Assembly (NCBI GenBank): GCA_000320605.2 | Contig: KB445810.1 | Coordinates: 67,722 to 131,721, forward strand | Reading direction: 5' to 3' | DNA length: 64,000 nucleotides | From: Gelatoporia subvermispora B | Taxonomy: Eukaryota; Basidiomycota; Agaricomycetes; Polyporales; Gelatoporiaceae | Shown: positions 56,882 through 64,000 of the stretch, piece after piece | Position numbering within the stretch: position 1 is the first letter of the stretch | Layout of the letters: each line of letters opens with the position of its first letter | The notes under the pieces: model-generated | Database searches by the model: none | Seen by the model: the letters and a program-made list of their open reading frames with translations, nothing else | Told to the model about the DNA's origin: nothing | Position numbers and translations under genes: made by a program

Positions 56882-59800
56882 TCATCCGAGTTTGGCCTTC
56901 TTCGTTGGCTGAGGAGTACTGCGATCGCTCCCCTTCCTCTTGGTCGTCGAAGACTTGAGAGAGGACAGCATGTCTCGGTACTTGTGACGCATCACTACCG
57001 CAGCCTGCCCTACTTCTGAGTCTGCTCCATTGAACCGTATTGCATTATTGATCATGAGGTCCATGTCCGCCTCGAAAGCCTCGATTGATTCGTACTTGTC
57101 GGCGTCGAGCTTGTTTCGGATCGTGCGCAAGTCACGGGCATCCTTCTTCGGGATGACGTCGAAGTATGTCGGTATACCAAGGAGCACAGGGTCAACGGGC
57201 TCTCGGAACACCCATGAACTAGCGACAGATGTCAGGTGTCAGCGGCTTGAATAATATCCAGCAGGAACTTACACGGGGTCGACGACCAGCTTCGTCATCA
57301 GCCCTTGTAGACTCCTCTTCTCTTGGAATGTAAGTTTCTTCTCCATTGCCTTCTGCCACTCCCGTTTCCAAACCCTCTCCACCGTGTCTGCGCATTGAAC
57401 CGGATAAGTGCCAGGAGGGTTGAATGTGCGACAATTGGCGAAGACTAGTTCGACGTCCTTCGCGAAGTCCTCCATGGTGGTATATGCTCCTTCGGTGAAC
57501 TTGTTGCCCATAGTAGCGAAATCCATGGGTTCCTTGATCTCGTCGTAATACCTAGAGAGAATTCTCAATACATGATACCCCAGAAGGTATATTCTGACTT
57601 ACGTCGGGCAACCATCTAACACAGGATCCACAGGTCGGAGGAAGATAGCTGCCTCGAGTACCCTAGTCAGCGTCTTCAAAATATCCCGACACTTCTTCTC
57701 GTTGATCGGCGTCGTCTGGGTAGGCGATTTCTTGACCCGAGCTGGAGTGGGTGTAGAGACAAGTGAAGTCTCCTTCTCTTTGCCCTTGCTAAAAGATGGC
57801 CGCTCTGCTTCCGTACCAACCTCTGGCACAGTGGGAGCAGGTTGCCTCGAAACTTTCTCCTTACCCTTCTTGTCTGCAAGCGCGGGCTTTGCGACGGCTG
57901 GCTCTGCGCGGCGCTCAGGTTTCTTTCCTTGGGGCGGCGGTGCTGTGGAAGGACCAGCAGCAGGAGGGGACGGCTTCTCTTTCTTGGTAGGGGCCGCAAG
58001 AGCGAGTATCTCATCCTCCGCCACGTCTGGCTTCTTGCGCTTGCCGATGACGAGCTTTGGTATGCGCTTCTCCTCCTTGGCTGCAGCGGGCGGTGCCTGA
58101 TGCTTATGGTGCTCTTGATTCTTCTCTCGCTCAATCGCTATGACTTCCTCCAAAAGATCTGCAGAGCCGTCATCGATGAAAGCGTCTCCAGTAGCCTTGA
58201 CTTCCTTCGGCTTTTTCACTTTCAACTTTGGAGCAGGCTTTGGTGGAGCAGGAGTAAGAGAGGCTGTACCACCATTCACAGTGCTACCGCCAACCTTCAG
58301 TTTGATGGTAGGCCGAGCAGCTGGCGTGGGCGTAGCAGCAGGTGCTGGAGTAGGAGGAGGGCGTGGCGTAGCAGGGGTAGCTGCAACTGACGCAGGCGGT
58401 GGCAGGCTCCTAGGCTGAGCCGCTTTGTCCGCTGCTTCGAGTGTCTTGCTGATTCGTACCCATTCTATAGCCGAGCTAAGTATCACGTCACGAAACCTGC
58501 GGTAGAGGCTTACGTTTCTCGAAGAATGACTCCAATGCCAGCGCTTGTTCATGGACGAAACTACCAGCCATATTGTACGTTTTGGCGTTGTTGATCATCA
58601 GGTGTAGATCCGACCTGAACTCGAAACGATCCTTGTACTGCCCAGATTCCAATTTTGCGCTTATTGTACTGAGGTCCATGGGCTTCTTGATTATGTCGAA
58701 GTAGCTGTGAATCCAGTGAGTAAATATTGACCATACGCAAACAATCTACACTGACTTCGGCGCCCGGTCGCGTACAGGGTCAACAGGCTGCAGGAACACC
58801 GGGGCATGCTTGTTGGTCTGCAATTTCTTCAACGCGTTCCGGCAAGCGCGAAGGTCATTGAGACTCATGCCTCCAGACTGAGCCTTCGGAACATTCTGAA
58901 CCTTCTTCTTCTCCGGTAACTTCTTTGGTACCTTCGGGACTGTCGGTACAGGAAAGACATCACGTTTCCTATCATGGCCGTTGAGCGGATGAGCCGAATC
59001 GGGGGTCCGAGTGTGCACATCGCCCTGGGAACTGCCTGGTAGCAGTTTAAGCTTCGATGGCACGATGAATGGTGATAACGGGCTCTTGGTTGGAAGACCC
59101 GATGTCTTGAGAGGTCGCTGGGGCTTCGCAGGCAGCTTGACAGCAGGGACAGGCAAAGGTGGCGGTGTCTCCACGACCGGGGTAGGAGGGAGGTGGATCG
59201 TGACCTTCGGTGGAGCCTCCTCCGCACCGCGGATCAACAAGTCAGCCAACTTGAGCAAACACCATCGAACTTCGTTATCCGTATCAGGTGCCCTGGGTGA
59301 GTTGTACCATCAGGAGAATACACACCGAGACAACAAACGAAGTCACATACAGCGCAATCGGAATGAGATATTCACGAATGACATCATTCTTTCCAATTTC
59401 CCGGTCCTTGCGTAAGGCCTTGATCATCATGTCGATATCACTCTTCTTATTCTCCTTCGCCTTCTCGGTGCCTGTCCCATCTTCCTCAATCATCAACGAA
59501 TCCGTTTCCTTAGACGTCTTCATCTCGCCCATCGAGACCAAAAGAGCAAGGCTGAGGCAGGCATTACGTGCAACATGCCGCCGAATGACTCGAGAAGGAT
59601 CATTCGCCATGACGGCGAGAATGTAGCGCATAATCTTCGGTGTGTACCACTTGGTGAGGAACAGGGTATCGAAGGCCGCCATTCGTACTTGGTGATAGTT
59701 GCCCTCACTGTTCGGGAGTTAACTCGAGGTGGATGACGGGTCCCACGTTACGTACCGAGTAAGCGGAAAGAACATTCGAGGATCGTGTGGTACAAAGCCT

Positions 59801-62800
59801 GCCACACTCAACATCAAATAAAACTAGCAGAAAAAATCGCCATGAACTCCTCGTTGAGAATAACGCGCATCTGACTTACCTCAATAACGGCTACTGTGAC
59901 TACGTTATGATATGAAGGTATCAGGCGATCCATGCTACGGTATCTGTCCACTTCAGCCAACGCCTGCTTGAGCAAATCGACATCTTGCGCATCTTGTACA
60001 GGTTGCGATTCCGCCGAGATGAATTCTCCACGTTCCGGGGGAACGGTCGACATCGTGGCACATGCCAGTGCAGATATCACAGTACAGATGTACATCGCAT
60101 CAGAAAACTGTAGCAAAGTTGAGCAGTTGCATAACAGTGAGGGAAACGACATCGAATGGACTCACAAGATTAGCAGTGTTATCATTGTATCGTAGCTGAT
60201 CTATCAAGAATTGACGGATGATTGGTGGCGTCTTGCCATTCTCGAACCTAACTCTCGAGATAGCTTTCACGAGGCTCTATAACGATTGTTATAACGTGGC
60301 AAGCCATGTATTGTACTAGCACTTACCTTCCGTACGAAGTATTCTGCGAAATCAGAGAAGTCGTTTGGTCGTGGTACATATTTGTGATTGAAGAGATCAG
60401 GTTTGGGGTCTTCTGGCTCGTAACAATAGCGGAGGAAGAGCTTGAAGAGATGAAACAATCCCAACCACTCTATGCGTTGGACAGCGCACTGAAAGTTTAT
60501 GGTAAACGCGTCAGTCCGCAAGGATGTTAACGTTGCTTGGCTTACCGTCACAAGCGCCTGAGCGGCTTCGCAGCGGATACGGAAGTAGTAATTAGAGACA
60601 AGGACCGTCCTCGTGAAGGTACTCGAGATGATAGGGTTCGGCATCTTCGACAGCACGGAAATTGCCTTGAGTGGTGGTGCTCAATATATCACTGGTAGGC
60701 GGAACAGAATCATCACTCACCTCGTATTGAGCCACCACGTCCCGATCGCGCTGCAGTTGCGAGACCCACATGTAATCCTTCTGGTCGAATGCGATCGCCG
60801 CTATCCACTCGAAGTCGGCATCAATCCGGATCCACTCGTATGTTTGGCCGGACATATTCTGCTCATCCTCCTCAGTCCAGTCGGCGACCTTCCAGTTCTC
60901 CCGCTCCTTCTCCTTCTCCCAAATCTCAAGCCCGAAGCCCATATCAATCATGTCCATAGCCGCAGCAGCGTCTGCATCTCCTTCGGCGGCTGCCTGTGCT
61001 GCTGCCTGTCGAGCGAGATACCGCTTCGTGTTGCGACGGACACGCTTGTATTTGGTGTTAAAGGGAACTTCATAGCGCTTGAATGGGCTACGAATGTCCA
61101 GCACGTGCTCGTATGGCGTTCCGTCTGCCTCGTGGATTCGAATCGTCATCTGGCCCTGTGCCAATGGTCAGAACGAGACATCAAAACGACGTGCGTAAGA
61201 AAGGACATACCTCGAAGAATGGGACAGGCTTCATAAGCGTCTTTGCGGTCTCGTTGTGCTCGTGCAACTTGAATGCTGGGGCCTCCTGCCGCATTGTGAT
61301 CTCCACTGCCATTTTCTTCCGATTAAATGTGGCTGAGAACCCAAACGTGGGACAGCCACTGCCGTAGATCCACTGATCCGCGAAGGCCCTTGGGTCTATG
61401 CCGCTGACTTTCCTGCAGGTTCTCAGGAAAGCATGCGTAGAGATCGCATTGTTCGGCATTTCCCCACTAATAGCGGACAAGAAGACCTTCGGGAGTACGC
61501 GTGATAGACCAAGAGATGTGCCAGATTTACCGAGCCGACGGTCCAGGATATGCATAACTAGAGGTGCTTTCAGGTTTATGAACGGAAGCGTAGCTGAATC
61601 AGGAGGATCAAGGACATTTGGCTGGCAGATCGGGGGCATAGAACCGTTGTCCAGCTCAAGTACTCTCTCCATGTCCTTCTTCAACCTATAGCGATACTCA
61701 TTGTTACCCATCAGCTTGCGAACGAATAGTCCAGTGATAAAGAGCCCTAAGCCGTTGACAAGCCAAGTGTCGGACCAAGTCTTCTGTTGGATGTTTATGC
61801 CCATCCACTGACAGGCCAGCGCATGGCTGAGGCAGAGACGTGTCTCGTAGACTTGGTCGATTGCGTCATCTCCATGCAGAAGGTCCAGAGTGCAGATCGA
61901 GAGAGTCGCGCTGTCGAATCGCTGAGTGGGCATCTCTTCCACGAATACCAATTTGTGGGAGCCGAACGGGTACGACCCAAACTCTGTGGAGTAGAAGCTC
62001 ATTGCTGAGCGCATGAATGACACGGAGGTTCCAAGCATAGATTCATGCCCCGGTAGGCAAAAAGCGTGCATAAGAGGTTGAGTCGTCCCAGAGGCATCCT
62101 CCGCAGCACTCAGATCAGCAGGTATCGGATGCACACGGAAGGGGCCAGCAGCGAAAGCAATATGCTGGGCCGAAGTCAGGGTAGGCTGAGAGAATAAGAA
62201 TATGGTCTTGCTCGAGTTGTACGGATGTGCGATCTTCAAATAGGTGACGGGTGAGCGTAAGTCGAGCGAGATTGGCGTGTGACTTACCTGCTCGGCTAGC
62301 TCACCACTGCAGACAACCACCGTAGGATTCTCGTCCTCATGAATGTAATCTTCATCTTCAAGTTCATCCCTCTGTTCGAGATACCTGGGCACCACGAACT
62401 CGAACTCCCAAGTGCACTTCTCCCAAAGGTTGTCGACACAAGGAACCCAGCATCTTGCAGCATCTGGAGAGGACGGGGTGGTGTACATATGTGGAACGCG
62501 CTATTGCAGGCGCAATTAGATGAATGCCACAGTAGAATTGGATCTACCTACATAAGGATACGCGTCTGTAGGCACGACAAATTGGACACCGTCCACTGGG
62601 TTCCGCAAACTATACGTGATGTTGACAATGATGGGCACAAACTCAGGTACAGGGAATGAAGGCTGGAAATTGTGCCCGGGTGTCTGCGGTTCGGGAGTAG
62701 CTGCTATGTGTGGCGCAAGACCATGGGTATTTGCCACTATGCTGATAGACGTGAACAACGCACCTTCGCTCACGATACCTGTTGCGGCATGTCCCGACTG

Positions 62801-63333
62801 CCTCAACGACACCTCCTTCGGAATAGCAATCGACAATTCTCCCTCATCACCTTCCGCAAGAGCGGAGTATAACTTGCGTTTCAACTCGGGATGGGTGTGG
62901 CAATCTTGGGCATTCGAAATGTTGAGGTTTGAAAGCGGATCATTGTGAACAAACTCCGCCGGATGTGATGATACAGTCACCGAGTGAATGTCTTATGGGA
63001 GGAGTAGCGTGAGTAGGGTCTGCGGATGCAGTGAAATGTACGCACTGCATTGTCTAGAATGCAGGTGGATGGTCTTCAGATCTTTGTTGTTGGGTACTAC
63101 AGTAAGCTCCGTATAGCCCTATTGACCGAGGATAGCCGCAGATGAGCATTCACGTGTCCTGTATGTTTTGAATGAAGTCGCATACCCATAGGCTCCCGGA
63201 GAAGTCAATCTCGAGGACAACCTTTTGATGACTAGTAGAGACGAGAACCAGTATCAGTCACAGCGTCCTGTGAGAGATCTGGAGGAGAAGACACGTATAT
63301 AGAGAATCCCCTGCGTATATGCTCTCTCTGCAT
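56882..63333 (-). CDS. TAF2: TFIID subunit TAF2 with three C-terminal bromodomains
   Basis: About 25 small exons read from near 63333 to the stop at 56882. N-terminal TAF2 part: HQKVVLEIDFSGSLWGYTEL (63.2-63.0 kb) through an M1-aminopeptidase-like domain (VDNLWEKCTWEFEFVVPRYL; FVEEMPTQRFDSATLSICTL; WSDTWLVNGLGLFITGLFVR). The HExxH zinc motif is missing (LSHALACQW instead), as in TAF2. HEAT/ARM-like helices follow (61.1-59.3 kb). After a Pro-rich linker come bromodomain 1 (about 58.8-58.5 kb; VFLQPVDPVRD, YFDIIKKPMDLSTI, NNAKTYN), a Lys/Pro/Ala-rich linker, bromodomain 2 (57.7-57.3 kb; YYDEIKEPMDF, FANCRTFN) and bromodomain 3 (57.2-56.95 kb; YFDVIPKKDARDL, NNAIRFN). The C-terminus is basic (TTKRKG, PTKKAKLG). 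TAF2 contacts the Initiator element in TFIID; the bromodomains should bind acetylated histones. The start codon is uncertain: ATG 63333 (MQREHIRRGFS) is the best candidate. Confidence 0.85.
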
Positions 63334-63711
63334 AACGGAATCTCCTGTTATAGCGAGTCGTCGAGGGTCCAGGTGCAATAGTAGTCAATCAGAAACTATC
63401 CCAAAAGCACGAGTACAGGCACAGGTGGAGAGTGGAAAGGGAGACGTCGGCGTAGAAGGGGTTGGACGTCGTGCACAGCAACGACGACGACAGAGTCCCG
63501 CCGCTCGTCGTGGACGTGCTCACCAAGGACGCAGCTTATGTAACAAACGCGCACCGTCATTTTCCCAGGGACTCCTTATTTTGGAATTCACAGACTGCCG
63601 GCGTCCGCATGTTTTTCAGCCACTTTGCTTGCTCCCGCTCGAGTCGATCACATACATTATCCTCCATCTCGAACTCGCGATAACTCCATTCAAGAGATAT
63701 TATACTCCAGA
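63334..63711. promoter_or_regulatory. Divergent promoter region of TAF2 and LTV1
   Basis: About 380 bases between the two divergent genes. No TATA box at a convincing distance. Confidence 0.4.
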
Positions 63712-64000
63712 ATGCCCCTAAAGTCTATATTCCGGCAGCCAGGAGCTAAACACTTCCAGGTTGTCCATCGTTCTCAGCGGGATCCCCTCATCCACGACCC
63801 CGAAGCTAGTCTTCATGTGCTGAAAGAAGTTCAGCGTGGAAATCTCGTCAAGGTATGCATCAGTTTGGGCTGTGGTTTAGGGAGTATTGACAGTTGTCAT
63901 AGGGCAAATCCCGAGTCGAGCTCGAGCAGCTACTTTCCCCCACCGACTTAGCACATGATACGGCAAGACCAAATGTCGGCGAGGCGTCGTTGTATGGCGT
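63712..64000 (+). CDS. LTV1: Low-temperature viability protein LTV1, 5' part (cut by window end)
   Basis: ATG 63712 gives MPLKSIFRQPGAKHFQVVHR followed by SQRDPLIHDPEASLHVLKEV, the hallmark start of Ltv1. An intron (donor GTATGC after 63852, acceptor ending near 63901) is followed by GKSRVELEQLLSPTDLAHD, and the frame runs off the window. Ltv1 is a 40S ribosomal subunit assembly factor that binds the Rps3-Enp1 region of pre-40S particles and shuttles between nucleus and cytoplasm. Confidence 0.9.

Noticed and set aside
61181..62488. Active M1 aminopeptidase
   Set aside because: The zinc-binding HExxH motif is absent and the order of domains is that of TAF2, so it is a non-catalytic TFIID subunit.

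Overview
The window reads as nuclear DNA of an agaricomycete basidiomycete, probably a polypore-type fungus. Genes are dense and broken by many short introns of about 45-70 nt with GTRNGT...YAG ends. The recognisable proteins are eukaryotic and fungal: TFIID TAF2, Mediator Med11, tubulin cofactor A, the complex I 49-kDa subunit, NIF3, a Nvj2-like lipid-transfer protein, basidiomycete bHLH factors, a CPL1-like secreted protein, an F-box protein and a GMC oxidoreductase. The family calls are from motif recognition; the exact genus is not determined. Left arm, 1-8.9 kb: mobile-element territory. It holds the 3' end of a Ty1/copia element with its LTR, a complete small gag-only LTR element with a 5-bp target duplication, two short inverted-repeat (MITE-like) elements, scattered repeats of a short motif, and an orphan copy of the last exon of a glycosyltransferase gene whose full copy lies near 26 kb in the opposite orientation. 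9-29.3 kb: a GMC oxidoreductase, a long low-complexity protein of unknown function, a PH-SMP (Nvj2/TEX2-type) lipid-transfer protein, a small disordered hypothetical protein, a type II fucosyltransferase-like protein and, divergent from it, NIF3. 29.4-45.6 kb: NDUFS2, an MRH-domain receptor, a bHLH factor, a gene-poor stretch of about 5.8 kb, a four-pass membrane protein and a second, paralogous bHLH factor. 47.8-64 kb: an F-box protein, an NR2C2AP homologue and TBCA (divergent), MED11, a CPL1-like secreted protein, then a large TAF2 gene that continues into three bromodomains, and the start of LTV1 divergent from TAF2. The window is not one pathway; it is a normal euchromatic segment with transposon debris at its left end. 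The two most interesting signals are (1) TAF2 fused to three C-terminal bromodomains that keep the acetyl-lysine-binding Asn, giving TFIID a possible built-in chromatin reader, and (2) extremely small exons in neighbouring mitochondrial and housekeeping genes, including a predicted 2-nt internal exon in NDUFS2. Next come the gag-only LTR element, the orphan terminal exon, and the linked bHLH paralogues. Exon coordinates were derived by eye from splice consensus plus protein conservation and are not transcript-verified.
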